From: Thalassolituus alkanivorans
GTDB lineage: Bacteria > Pseudomonadota > Gammaproteobacteria > Pseudomonadales > Oceanobacteraceae
DNA length: 64,000 nucleotides
NCBI RefSeq assembly: GCF_020447205.1
Contig: NZ_JAJAEL010000039.1
Coordinates: forward strand, 38,451-102,450
Direction of reading: 5' to 3'
The translations under genes and the position numbers were made by a program. This document shows, in pieces, positions 1-9,446 of the stretch (the stretch's first letter is position 1; the number at the start of each line of letters is the position of its first letter). The notes below the pieces were generated by a model. That model saw only the letters and a list, made by a program, of their open reading frames with translations. It was not told the DNA's origin and did no database searches.

Positions 1-2
1 TC

Positions 3-953
3 CGGGTTGATGGCGATGTGCGCCGTATCAACCTGCCAGCACTGGGGCATAAAGAAGTTCATAGCCTGGTGTATGACATCATGAACGATAAGCAGCGTAA
101 GGATTTCGAAGAATTCCTTGAGACTGACTTCTCGTTCGAAGTGCCGGGTGTGGCGCGTTTCCGTGTGAACGCCTTTAACCACAACCGCGGTGCCGGTGCG
201 GTGTTCCGTACCATTCCGTCGAAAGTTCTGACCATGGACCAGCTGGGCATGGGTCAGGTGTTCAAAGATCTGGCGAAGATTCCACGCGGTATCGTACTGG
301 TTACCGGCCCGACAGGTTCCGGTAAATCGACCACGCTGGCGGCGATGATCGACTATATCAACGAAAGCAAATACGACCACATCCTCACCGTGGAAGACCC
401 GATCGAATTCGTACACGAATCGAAAAAATCGCTGGTTAACCAGCGTGAAGTTCACCGTGACACCTTAGGCTTTAACGAAGCACTGCGCTCGGCGCTGCGT
501 GAAGACCCGGATGTGATTCTGGTGGGTGAGATGCGTGACCTTGAAACCATTCGTCTGGCGCTGACCGCGGCAGAAACCGGTCACATTGTATTCGGCACCC
601 TGCACACCAGCTCGGCGGCAAAAACCATCGACCGTATCGTCGACGTATTCCCGGCGGAAGAAAAATCCATGGTGCGTTCCATGCTGTCGGAATCTTTGCA
701 GGGGGTCATTTCCCAGACACTGCTGAAGAAGAATGGCGGCGGCCGGGTTGCGGCCCACGAAATCATGGTGGGCACACCGGCCATCCGTAACCTGATCCGT
801 GAAGATAAAATTGCCCAGATGTATTCGGCCATTCAGACCGGTTCGGCCTACGGTATGCAGACCATGGATCAGTGCCTGCAGAACCTGTTGAACAAAGGTC
901 TGATCAGCCGGGATGTGGCGCGTGAAAAAGCCAAAATCCCGGATAATTTCTGA
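3..953 (+). CDS. pilT: Type IV pilus retraction ATPase PilT (5' end outside window)
   Basis: Hexameric cytoplasmic ATPase that disassembles the type IV pilus and drives twitching. The reading frame is open from base 3, so roughly the first 25-30 residues lie upstream; the GTG at 18 is internal (Val), not a start. Visible motifs in order: Walker A GPTGSGKST, Asp box around TVEDPIEFVH, Walker B ILVGEMRD, His box FGTLHTSS, and the C-terminal AIRNLIRE motif needed for retraction. The C-terminal end KIPDNF is typical of PilT. pilU follows after 11 bp, the usual pilTU operon. Confidence 0.96.
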   Translation, partial: RVDGDVRRINLPALGHKEVHSLVYDIMNDKQRKDFEEFLETDFSFEVPGVARFRVNAFNHNRGAGAVFRTIPSKVLTMDQLGMGQVFKDLAKIPRGIVLVTGPTGSGKSTTLAAMIDYINESKYDHILTVEDPIEFVHESKKSLVNQREVHRDTLGFNEALRSALREDPDVILVGEMRDLETIRLALTAAETGHIVFGTLHTSSAAKTIDRIVDVFPAEEKSMVRSMLSESLQGVISQTLLKKNGGGRVAAHEIMVGTPAIRNLIREDKIAQMYSAIQTGSAYGMQTMDQCLQNLLNKGLISRDVAREKAKIPDNF

Positions 954-964
954 GGTAACTGAAC

Positions 965-2080
965 ATGGCGATGGATAAGTTTTTACGCCTGATGGTAGAA
1001 AAAGGTGCCTCGGATCTGTTTATTACAGCCGGGGTTCCGCCTTCCATGAAGGTAAACGGTAAAATTATGCCGTTAAGCAAAAACCCGCTCAGTGCCGAGC
1101 AAACGCGCGAAGTGGTACTGGGGCTGATGAACAGCAAACAGCAGGACGAATTTGAGGAGAAAAAAGAACTCAACTTCGCCATTAATGCCAGTGGTATCGG
1201 ACGTTTCCGTGCCAGTGCTTTTTATCAGCGTAACGTTTCCGGTATGGTGCTGCGCCGTATCGAAACCCGTATTCCGAGTGTCGATCAGCTCGGCCTGCCG
1301 GATATTATTAAAGAAATATCCATGGCCAAGCGCGGCCTGATTCTGTTTGTCGGTGCCACCGGTGCCGGTAAGTCGACCTCGCTGGCGTCGATGATTGGTC
1401 ACCGTAATAAAAACAGTAAGGGCCATATTCTCAGCATCGAAGACCCGATCGAATTTATTCACCAGCACGATGGCTGCATTATTACCCAGCGTGAAGTGGG
1501 CTTAGATACCGAGAGCTTTGATACCGCCCTGAAAAACTGTCTGCGTCAGGCGCCGGATGTGATCATGATTGGTGAGGTGCGTTCTGCCGAAACCATGGAG
1601 CACGCCATTACCTTCGCCGAAACCGGACACCTGTGTCTGGCGACCCTGCACGCTAACAATGCTAACCAGGCACTGGAACGTGTGATTCACTTTTTTCCAC
1701 CGGACCGTCATAACCAGGTGTGGATGGATTTATCCCTTAACCTGCGCGCTATTGTGGCCCAGCAGTTAATTGCCACACCGGATGGCCGTTCACGCCGCGC
1801 GGTGGTGGAGGTTCTGCTGAATACACCACTGGCGTCGGACCTGATCCGTAAAGGTGAAGTGCACGAACTGAAGCCATTAATGGCCAAGTCCAACGAAGCC
1901 GGTATGCAGACTTACGATCAGGCGTTGTATGCACTCTACGAGCAGGGTGAAATCACCTATGAAGATGCTATTGCTCACGCCGACTCGCCAAACGATCTGC
2001 GTCTGATGATTAAACTCGGCTCCGAAGCCGACGCCGATCATCTGGATGGTGCAACACGTAATCTGCGGCTGCAGGACTGA
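965..2080 (+). CDS. pilU: Type IV pilus accessory retraction ATPase PilU
   Basis: PilT paralogue that assists high-force pilus retraction. 371 residues, normal for PilU. Walker A is GATGAGKST, Walker B VIMIGEVRS, His box ATLHANNA; the acidic C-terminal extension after the ATPase core fits PilU rather than PilT. ATG at 965 is preceded by a GAGG ribosome binding site. Co-directional with pilT and closed by a strong terminator at 2107. Confidence 0.95.
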   Translation: MAMDKFLRLMVEKGASDLFITAGVPPSMKVNGKIMPLSKNPLSAEQTREVVLGLMNSKQQDEFEEKKELNFAINASGIGRFRASAFYQRNVSGMVLRRIETRIPSVDQLGLPDIIKEISMAKRGLILFVGATGAGKSTSLASMIGHRNKNSKGHILSIEDPIEFIHQHDGCIITQREVGLDTESFDTALKNCLRQAPDVIMIGEVRSAETMEHAITFAETGHLCLATLHANNANQALERVIHFFPPDRHNQVWMDLSLNLRAIVAQQLIATPDGRSRRAVVEVLLNTPLASDLIRKGEVHELKPLMAKSNEAGMQTYDQALYALYEQGEITYEDAIAHADSPNDLRLMIKLGSEADADHLDGATRNLRLQD

Positions 2081-2106
2081 TTTCTCAGCCTGTAGTACGT
2101 CATTAA

Positions 2107-2136
2107 TAAAGGCCTCACAGGAGGCCTTTATTTTTT
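2107..2136 (+). terminator. Rho-independent terminator of pilTU
   Basis: Perfect 10-bp stem TAAAGGCCTC / GAGGCCTTTA with a 4-nt loop followed by a T run. It lies 27 bp after the pilU stop. Confidence 0.9.
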
Positions 2137-2250
2137 CCGGTAAAGCAGTGCGCTGACAAAGCGGACAATACCTTCTTTTATTCTCCCCGCCATGAAAAGT
2201 ATCAACAACTCAAACGAGCTGCGAATACTGCGCAGAAATTTGCACCCATA

Positions 2251-2394
2251 TTGAGTCACGACTCAACCTTTATGCACCACAAGCAAGCATAAAGTGTTTT
2301 CTCGGTGCTATGGCGAAAGCTTATTTCTCGACAGGCCCTAGGCTCTCCTTTCAGCAACAGGGCGTTTTCTGCGTAAGGCGCAGGCTTACGAAAA
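2251..2394 (+). other. Hairpin-rich leader upstream of ABC importer
   Basis: The 364-bp gap between the pilU terminator and the ABC importer holds no gene. It contains three consecutive inverted repeats: TTGAGTC-2-GACTCAA (2251-2266), CTTTATGC-11-GCATAAAG (2268-2294) and CGTAAG-7-CTTACG (2372-2390, flanked by TTTT and AAAA). The first could be an operator; the set could form a structured 5' leader. I see no TPP riboswitch consensus. Confidence 0.4.
2328..2340 (-). repeat. Solo end of the MITE-like repeat
   Basis: TCGACAGGCCCTA is identical to the right terminus of the complete element at 10989-11256. No matching second end is visible nearby, so this may be a remnant or chance. Confidence 0.35.
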
Positions 2395-2500
2395 ATAAAT
2401 CTGAACTCGGGTACGGTTATTGCTGATAGCGAATAAAAACTGTCCGATTGATCAGAATTTTCTGGAGCGGACAAACGACTTAAAAATCAGGAGAAAATCC

Positions 2501-3508
2501 ATGTTCAAGAAACTGACCAAACCTTTATTGCAGGTTACCGCACTGGCGGCTGCGTTAGGCTGTTCGGCCATGACACTGGCGGCGGATAAAGTAACCTTCC
2601 AGCTCGACTGGTTGCCCGGTGGTGATAAAGCACCGGTTTATGTTGGTATTCAGCAGGGATTTTTTGCCGCCGAAGATCTTGAAGTAAAAATTGCCAGTGG
2701 TCGCGGCTCAACGGATGCCGTTACCAAAATGGCGACGGGCCAGTCGGACGTTGGTATTGCAGATATCGGCGCCTTAATGGCAGCCAAAGCGCGCGATGGC
2801 GTACCGGTATCGGCGGTGCTGTCGTATTTTTCTCAGGCGCCCCATGCTTTTTTCACCCTTGAAGGCAGCTCGATTAAAACCCTTAAAGACGTTGCCGGTA
2901 AAAGAATTGCGACCTCTCCGTTTACCTCCTCCAATGCCTTTTTACCGTTGGTATTAAAAGAAAATGGCATGGCCGAAGACAGTGTGACGCTGGTGAAATC
3001 GGACCCGGGAGCATTAAGCCCGATGCTGATGACCGGCAATATCGAAGGCATTATCGCCTGGGTCACCAATGTTGCCTTATTCGAGAAACAAGCGGCAGAA
3101 GCCGGAAAAACCCTGCGTGTTATTCCCTGGACAGAGGGCGGTCTGGATTTATACAGCTCATCCTTAGTGGCCGCCGATAAATTCCTCAGCGAGCGTCCGG
3201 ACGTTGCCAAACGCTTTGTTAAAGCCTACGCCAAAGCCGTGCAATTCACCTATGCCCACCCGGATAAAGCCGGTGCCGATATTCACGCCATGGTACCTGA
3301 GGTGGATGCTGCGGTTGCCAGTGCACAAATCCGCAGCATTAACGGTCTGGTGTATAACGAAGTAACCAGCAACGACGGTTTTGGTGCCTTAACACCAGAG
3401 CGTATGGCGTTAACCTGGAAGTGGGTTTCGCAGGCTAACGATATTGCCGCCGATGCTATGAATCCGGAAATCGCCGTTAACCGTGATTTTATGCCGGAGC
3501 AGAACTGA
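2501..3508 (+). CDS. ABC transporter periplasmic binding protein, NMT1/SsuA/THI5-like
   Basis: Solute-binding component of the importer encoded by this and the next two genes. ATG 2501 was chosen because it has a CAGGAGA ribosome binding site and opens directly into a Sec signal peptide (KK, hydrophobic core, cleavage near LAA-DKV); the open frame extends upstream to 2420 without a credible start. The mature start KVTFQLDWLPGGDKAPVYVGIQ is the class II binding-protein fold used for sulfonates, pyrimidines, riboflavin and related small molecules. The length of 335 residues is normal. The substrate cannot be read from sequence. Confidence 0.85.
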   Translation: MFKKLTKPLLQVTALAAALGCSAMTLAADKVTFQLDWLPGGDKAPVYVGIQQGFFAAEDLEVKIASGRGSTDAVTKMATGQSDVGIADIGALMAAKARDGVPVSAVLSYFSQAPHAFFTLEGSSIKTLKDVAGKRIATSPFTSSNAFLPLVLKENGMAEDSVTLVKSDPGALSPMLMTGNIEGIIAWVTNVALFEKQAAEAGKTLRVIPWTEGGLDLYSSSLVAADKFLSERPDVAKRFVKAYAKAVQFTYAHPDKAGADIHAMVPEVDAAVASAQIRSINGLVYNEVTSNDGFGALTPERMALTWKWVSQANDIAADAMNPEIAVNRDFMPEQN

Positions 3509-3509
3509 T

Positions 3510-4295
3510 ATGAGTAAGGCGTCAGAACGTGCTTTTGTACGCATGGAACAGGTTGGTCATTGTTATGACCCGGCTGCCGGCAATATGGCGGTACAGCAGA
3601 TTGATCTGGAAATTCATCGCCATGAATTTGTAGCGGTGGTGGGGCCGTCCGGCTGCGGTAAATCCACGCTGTTACGTATGGTGGCGGGGCTGCTGATTCC
3701 CAGCGCAGGTAAAGTCAGCGTGTTTGATCGTCAGGTGACTGAGCCGCGTGATGATGTCGGCATCGTTTTTCAGAAGCCGACGTTATTACCCTGGCTGACG
3801 GTACGTGACAATGTGCTGTTCCCGCTGAAACATAAATACGGGCTGGTAACGGCCGCCGATAAAAACCGCGCTGAAGAATTACTGGCGATGGCCGGTTTAT
3901 CACAGTTTTCGGCACGCATGCCGGATGAATTATCCGGCGGTATGCAGCAGCGTGTCGGCATTGTGCGCGCACTGTTATTAAACCCGGATATTTTATTGAT
4001 GGACGAGCCGTTCTCGGCACTGGATGCCATGACTCGTGAACAGATCGGTTTTGATCTGTTGAATATCTGGACAGAAAATCCCAAGACCGTTCTCTTTATT
4101 ACCCACTCAATTTCCGAGGCAGTGCTGCTGGCTGATCGTGTACTGGTGATGAGTCAGCGTCCGGGAACCGTACTGGATTTAATTGATATTGATATTCCAA
4201 GACCGCGCAGCGCCAACACCATTAACACTCCGCGCTTTGCTGAGCTGACTGCGCGTATCAGAAAACATATTTATGAGCCGGAAGCCCATGCTTAA
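3510..4295 (+). CDS. ABC transporter ATP-binding protein, SsuB/TauB-like
   Basis: Nucleotide-binding subunit of the importer. Walker A GPSGCGKST, Q-loop VFQKPTLLPW, signature LSGGMQQR, Walker B ILLMDEPFSALD and H-loop FITHSISEA are all intact. Start ATG 3510 lies one base after the stop of the binding-protein gene, which implies translational coupling; the frame opens slightly earlier at 3483 inside that gene. 261 residues, normal for SsuB-type ATPases. Confidence 0.92.
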   Translation: MSKASERAFVRMEQVGHCYDPAAGNMAVQQIDLEIHRHEFVAVVGPSGCGKSTLLRMVAGLLIPSAGKVSVFDRQVTEPRDDVGIVFQKPTLLPWLTVRDNVLFPLKHKYGLVTAADKNRAEELLAMAGLSQFSARMPDELSGGMQQRVGIVRALLLNPDILLMDEPFSALDAMTREQIGFDLLNIWTENPKTVLFITHSISEAVLLADRVLVMSQRPGTVLDLIDIDIPRPRSANTINTPRFAELTARIRKHIYEPEAHA

Positions 4296-5076
4296 ATCAA
4301 CGTCTTTTCCTGTCCGCCAGTGGCTGCTGAGTTATGCGGCGGCGCTGTTCTTTATTACCTTTGTACTGTTATGGGAACTGATCTGCCGTTTCGGTAAGGT
4401 ACCTGTCTATATCCTGCCGTCGCCGGTATCGATTGTGAATGCTTTCTTCGACGTGGAATTCAGTCGCTGGCTGGAGCATCTGTGGGCAACACTGCGGGTG
4501 GCCCTGATGGGTTTTGCACTGTCGATCTGTATCAGTATTCCTTTGGCCATTGCGATGGTTCGTTCGGAAGTATTATCGCGCACTATTTATCCGGCGCTGG
4601 TGGTGATTCAGTCGACTCCGGTGGTGGCGGTGGCACCACTGATTATTGTACTGATGGGCACCGGCGATATGTCGCGGGTATTGATTACCTGTCTGATTAC
4701 CTTTTTCCCGCTGGTGGTTTCGGCGGCAACCGGCATGCTGGAAACACCGGAAGAACTGATTGAACTGAGTAAATCATTGCGGGCTCCGCGTTACCGGGAA
4801 ACCTGGCAGATCCGTATTCCTTATGCCATCCCGCATATTTTCAGCGGCCTGAAAGTGTCCATTACGCTGGCCATTATCGGTGCTGTGGTGGCGGAGTTTG
4901 TCGCTGCGGAAAAAGGCCTGGGCTACTTTATTCAGTTCTCAACATCCTTCTTTAAAATTCCGCAGGCATTTGCCGGATTAATATTCCTTGCAGTGGTCAG
5001 TCTGGTGTTATTCAAAAGTGTGCAATGGGCACAGCAGTGGCTGTATCCGTGGAGTATTCCGAAGAATAAACGCTGA
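4273..5076 (+). CDS. ABC transporter permease, SsuC/TauC-like
   Basis: Inner-membrane subunit of the importer, with about six transmembrane segments and an EAA-type loop around residues 160-185. The frame overlaps the end of the ATPase gene by 23 bp; ATG 4288 is an alternative start five codons later. 267 residues, normal for BPD_transp_1 permeases of this class. Completes binding protein-ATPase-permease; no metabolic enzyme accompanies it. Confidence 0.9.
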   Translation: MSRKPMLKSTSFPVRQWLLSYAAALFFITFVLLWELICRFGKVPVYILPSPVSIVNAFFDVEFSRWLEHLWATLRVALMGFALSICISIPLAIAMVRSEVLSRTIYPALVVIQSTPVVAVAPLIIVLMGTGDMSRVLITCLITFFPLVVSAATGMLETPEELIELSKSLRAPRYRETWQIRIPYAIPHIFSGLKVSITLAIIGAVVAEFVAAEKGLGYFIQFSTSFFKIPQAFAGLIFLAVVSLVLFKSVQWAQQWLYPWSIPKNKR

Positions 5077-5088
5077 ATCAGACAGAAT

Positions 5089-5129
5089 GCTGCTGTTATC
5101 CGGGATGATAACAGCAGCCCGCTGTTTTG
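5089..5129. terminator. Bidirectional terminator hairpin
   Basis: Perfect 12-bp stem GCTGCTGTTATC / GATAACAGCAGC with a 6-nt loop, between the convergent permease gene and the large minus-strand gene. The T run is weak. Confidence 0.7.
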
Positions 5130-5140
5130 TCTGACCTGCT

Positions 5141-8100
5141 TCAGCCGATAAAGCGCGCAACAATATCGCGTATTTTACGTGCTTTATCTTTGGCGAAAAT
5201 ACTGAGGAAAGAACGGCCATTATTCTGCTCTGCGAGCATTTCCACCAGAATGGCGCGGTTCTCAGTATGCAGAAAGGCGGCACAGGGCTTCAGCAGACCG
5301 TCATTGGCCAGCACCATGACATAATGCCGGCAGGCTTCGAACTGACGGTTTTTAACGCAGTACAGCAGGATATGTTCAGGGCGGATATCCAGACGCAGTA
5401 ACCACAGCAATAAAAAGGCCGCGGCCTGTTCTTCGTAGTCGTCTTCATCAGCCTCCAGCATGTCGCTGAAGGTCATCTTGCCCTGCTTAACCTGATCGCT
5501 CAGATAGCCCTGAACAATGGTGTCACGCACAAGTTTAAAGCCACGGTAATTGTTATTAAAAAACAGTAGCGCCAGACGGTCGCGTTGCTCTTCATCCAGC
5601 AACCAGATAAAGCTGTCGACTCCGGTCATGGTGTATTCCGGAGCCTGCAGTTCCAGACCTTCACCCAGCAGATAATGTCCTGCCAGAGTGGCGGTTTGTT
5701 CATAACCGGCATTGCCGTCCAGATAATTCAGAACCTGCTGATACAGTTGCTGCAGGCAGGCTTCGCTGTCTAACAATTCATTAGAGCGGGCTAAAATCTG
5801 AGCACGGTCAATATTGCCTTTAAATAACAATACATAGCCCCGGCAATGGTTCAGTTCCGCACTTTGCAGTTCCGGGCCGGCAAATATTTCGTAGTCGTCA
5901 CCCATATCTTCAACCAGCCAGACGCCGAGCCAGGTCATATCACCGGGAACAAAATCTTCCCGCGTGTGATAGTCCGCCGCGATACGCAACGGTTTTTTGT
6001 TCAGCACTTTGCTGTCGCAATCCAGTTGGGACGAACCACTCTCGCTGACCAGAATGCTGTGCCAGTGTTTCAGGCTGAGGCGCAGATTACGCTCCAGTGT
6101 GCGGCGGAAGTTTTGTTGCAGCTCGTCATTACTGCTGTAACTGAAGCGCGGATGGCGCAGTTCCAGCAGCCGATAAAACTGAATTTTATCGGCCTCGTTG
6201 ATATAACGCAGTCCGTGTTGCAGCTCCTGCGCCAGCTTGCGGCTGCGGCTGCCGAACATCGAGGTGTCGGTATCATCAATGGCGGCATACTGATCGAGCC
6301 AGCTAACGTATTTTTCGGTGTGGTAAGCCGGCTGGCACTGGCTGAGCTGGAAGGCCATTAAATAACCCTGATTAATTCCGGCCTTTTCCAGTGCTTCGTA
6401 ATGATTGATTTCCTGCAATACATCTTCAAATTCCACATCGTAGCTGTCATCAGAAAATGCCTGCATCACCAGCCGGGTGACCCGTATCGGTGCCAGCGCG
6501 ACCATCAGCTTCCAGATACGTTTGGCTGGCACGCTGCAGGGCAGAGGCAGGTGCTGCAACCAGAAGCAGATCAGCAGTATGCGTTGGTAATCATCGTCGT
6601 GGTCGTTAAAAAAGTGATAGCCATTCTGGAGTTCGCTGAACTGATTAAACGACAGTGAACTGCGGCGGGTACAATCGTCACGGTGGGCATGGCGGTTGAT
6701 CAGGTCGATCATCTGTTGCTGATTTAATACCGGTTGCTGTGCGCAGAAATAATCGCGGAAAAGCTGTACCTGCTCAGTATTCATACCCCGGCCTTCCGCG
6801 CAGTAACGGCCGCCTTCAATATGAAAGCGTTTCAGTGGCAGGCTTGCGGCTTTTAACCATAAATTACCCTGCTGCAGGTATTCAGCCAGAACCGGAGTCT
6901 GGTCATCGGCAAAATTCTGCTGCCAGTCGTTGTGCAGAATAAAGGCCATCAGAGCAAAATGGCCGATTTCGAGATCGCTTTGTGCTGCATCGTCTGCCCA
7001 ATGGGCAGGGTTGGCCAGAGTACGCTCCGAACTGATAAGCTGTTGTGCGCGCTGCAGCAGTGTCTTGCCCAGCCGCTCATCCATATCGCAGAATTCGTCC
7101 AGCAGGCTGTGCAGCACTTTTTGTTGCAGCGCTTTTTCCTGATCTTCGGCCGGAATACGGCTGAAACGGCGGAAATATTCGGCAGTGGTTAACAGCTCAT
7201 CGTCGTCGACCAGAAGCTCGCGCATACTATCGGGAAATTCATCCTGCCCCAGTACGCGGTAAAAAATATCCAGCAGACGCAGGTATTGCTGAGCGCGCTG
7301 TTCTTCACTGTCGGAGGTTAATACATCGGCAAAGTCTTCGGCGTCTTCATCATCGCTTTGTAATTCGCGGCGTACGCTGTACAGAACGGAAAACAGGTCA
7401 TCGCAGATGTCTTTGTTGCTGTCGCCAAAGATCAGCTCATCCTGTAAATCACGGTAAAATTCCGGCGCTGCATGTTTGGCCAGTACTGCAAGTTCGGTGA
7501 CGGGCAATTGCTGCAGCGCATCCTGCTGGCTGCCATCATAAACGTAGTGCCACAGTGCTTCGCCCTGAGGCAGAGCGAGTATCAGCGGTTTAACCCTGCG
7601 CAGACCATCACCTCTGGCATCCTCCCGGTCCATGGATTCCTGTGAACGCAGATCACTGGCGGAATAACAGAATAACGGCTTGCTGCTGTGTGCCTGAATT
7701 CTGTTCTGCAGATCCAGTGCTTCGTCTTCAAGGCTGGCATGAATAAAATGCTGCTGGGCAAATTCTGCGCAATCTTCATCATCAAAACGGTCACCATCCA
7801 TCGGCAACAGCGTCAGATAAAAATCCAGCACCGGGTTGTGTGTTTCTTCATCATGTATCGATTCCATCATTTTAGGCGTGTCGATCAGGCGCTCCTGCAG
7901 CGCCTGTTTAAACCACAGATATTCCTGCGGGTTGGCACGCAGATATTCTCCCAGTGGCTGATAGTGGGTGTCGCTGCCCCACTCCTGGCCAAACATCTGA
8001 TAGCGGAACCGGTCGTTATCGCACCAGATATAGGCACTGATAACTTCGCGGCACCAGCCATAGCGATGCACAATATCGGCAAGAAATTGATGGTATTCGC

Positions 8101-8632
8101 CGGCGTGCTCGTCATCCCAGTAAGGAATAAAAAACTGCGCCAATAACGGCAGATTATTCAGATCGCTGCGCGCCAGTAAATACAGGGCTTCGGCGCCGAA
8201 TACGTCCATATCATCGCGCCACATATCGTCCGTATCGTTATTGTCACGGGCATAGGCAACGATACTGCGGGCACAATGGATAATCTGTTCTTGCAGTTGT
8301 GGAAACTGCAACGCTAAGGCAAAGAAGATGGGCTCAGAAATATAGACCGGATCATCTTCTGCGATGGCCTCATGGGAGGATTCGCTGTAACCATCCGGCG
8401 TCAGCCTCAGGGCGTCTCTGACATAAGTGCGCAGTGTTTCGTCACTGATATCACTCAGTTGCAGGCGACGCTGGCCATTATTCTCAAGCGCAACAAATTC
8501 GATATTAAAAACCTGCTTCCTGAAGGCACTGCCATCTTCCAGATGCTGCTGATACTGCAACAGCGCAGCAGCAAGCGACTCACTGTCGTGTGGATTAAAA
8601 GCAATAAGAGTAGATTTATCGAACTGATGCAT
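5141..8632 (-). CDS. Very large acidic protein of unknown function
   Basis: 1163 residues if started at ATG 8632, which has an AGGGA ribosome binding site. The frame opens 12 codons earlier with GTG, which lacks one. The protein is rich in Asp, Glu, Leu and Gln, has no signal peptide or membrane segment, and appears mostly alpha-helical with many short Leu-rich amphipathic stretches. A helical-repeat (HEAT/TPR-like) scaffold is possible but is inference. I recognise no catalytic motif and no family. It is monocistronic, convergent with the ABC importer. Confidence 0.8.
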   Translation of the reverse strand: MHQFDKSTLIAFNPHDSESLAAALLQYQQHLEDGSAFRKQVFNIEFVALENNGQRRLQLSDISDETLRTYVRDALRLTPDGYSESSHEAIAEDDPVYISEPIFFALALQFPQLQEQIIHCARSIVAYARDNNDTDDMWRDDMDVFGAEALYLLARSDLNNLPLLAQFFIPYWDDEHAGEYHQFLADIVHRYGWCREVISAYIWCDNDRFRYQMFGQEWGSDTHYQPLGEYLRANPQEYLWFKQALQERLIDTPKMMESIHDEETHNPVLDFYLTLLPMDGDRFDDEDCAEFAQQHFIHASLEDEALDLQNRIQAHSSKPLFCYSASDLRSQESMDREDARGDGLRRVKPLILALPQGEALWHYVYDGSQQDALQQLPVTELAVLAKHAAPEFYRDLQDELIFGDSNKDICDDLFSVLYSVRRELQSDDEDAEDFADVLTSDSEEQRAQQYLRLLDIFYRVLGQDEFPDSMRELLVDDDELLTTAEYFRRFSRIPAEDQEKALQQKVLHSLLDEFCDMDERLGKTLLQRAQQLISSERTLANPAHWADDAAQSDLEIGHFALMAFILHNDWQQNFADDQTPVLAEYLQQGNLWLKAASLPLKRFHIEGGRYCAEGRGMNTEQVQLFRDYFCAQQPVLNQQQMIDLINRHAHRDDCTRRSSLSFNQFSELQNGYHFFNDHDDDYQRILLICFWLQHLPLPCSVPAKRIWKLMVALAPIRVTRLVMQAFSDDSYDVEFEDVLQEINHYEALEKAGINQGYLMAFQLSQCQPAYHTEKYVSWLDQYAAIDDTDTSMFGSRSRKLAQELQHGLRYINEADKIQFYRLLELRHPRFSYSSNDELQQNFRRTLERNLRLSLKHWHSILVSESGSSQLDCDSKVLNKKPLRIAADYHTREDFVPGDMTWLGVWLVEDMGDDYEIFAGPELQSAELNHCRGYVLLFKGNIDRAQILARSNELLDSEACLQQLYQQVLNYLDGNAGYEQTATLAGHYLLGEGLELQAPEYTMTGVDSFIWLLDEEQRDRLALLFFNNNYRGFKLVRDTIVQGYLSDQVKQGKMTFSDMLEADEDDYEEQAAAFLLLWLLRLDIRPEHILLYCVKNRQFEACRHYVMVLANDGLLKPCAAFLHTENRAILVEMLAEQNNGRSFLSIFAKDKARKIRDIVARFIG

Positions 8633-8907
8633 GCGGTTCCCTGTAGTGGCGGCAGTGTGATAATACACAGGCTGATTCTGTGCTGACTGCGCCTTCTGGT
8701 TGTAATGATAGCTTTCTCAAAATAGCGGGAATGATAGCAGAGGATGACCGCTCAGGGCGTGTGAAGATGATAAAAAAAGTAACGGCAGGTAAGGAGGCGG
8801 ATAGCTGGGGAATGAACGCCGTCGTGACGGCAGTCGTCGTGCTGCCGCAAAAGATTATCTCTGTCTTTAGCTAGTGGCCTGAGCAGCGCTCTGCTCAGGT
8901 TCTTACT

Positions 8908-9255
8908 TCAGGTTGCATTCTTCTGCCGCTGACAGAGGATAAGTATCCCTATTCCGGTGGAGATTGCGCCCAGATAAGTCAGAGTCATGGATATATAACT
9001 TTTGACCAGCATAAATTCGGCCAGAGCCTGGGTATCCATAAAAGCTCCGGCCATAGAAATCATAAGATCCAGAGGCAAAAGAGAAAACATGATGACGCCG
9101 AAGCTCAGAAGATGAGCCGCGCCCCCGCCCAACTGTTTATGAATTTTTATCGTAGCCGCTACAGCAAGGGCCAGCGGTGCAAACAGGATAAACAGAGCTA
9201 TCAGCGTACCGATGGAGTTGGTTGCACTGGCGAAGAAAGTGTAATTGTCAGACAT
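8908..9255 (-). CDS. Small multi-pass membrane protein of unknown function
   Basis: 115 residues with about three hydrophobic segments (near residues 15-35, 50-70 and 85-107) and a short basic C-terminus. No recognised family and no strong ribosome binding site. It stands alone between the giant acidic protein and the LysE-family gene. The 8669-8907 gap upstream holds nothing I can name. Confidence 0.55.
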   Translation of the reverse strand: MSDNYTFFASATNSIGTLIALFILFAPLALAVAATIKIHKQLGGGAAHLLSFGVIMFSLLPLDLMISMAGAFMDTQALAEFMLVKSYISMTLTYLGAISTGIGILILCQRQKNAT

Positions 9256-9446
9256 GGGTATGTTTTCACTTATTTCAGTAGCTTTACCGACTGATATTTT
9301 CTTCGGTACTGGAAAATATCAGTTGGATTTATGAAGAGTTGTATAAAGAGAGGGTACACCGAAGGTGAACCCTGATTCAATAAATTCGGTACCTGATCCT
9401 CTGCTGCCAGTTTAACCGGGCAAAACTGCAGCAGTTCGTCATGTTG

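Noticed and set aside
2137..2500. TPP riboswitch ahead of the NMT1/THI5-like binding protein
   Set aside because: No CTGAGA ... ACCTGAT core and no conserved TPP stem sequence is present; only simple hairpins.
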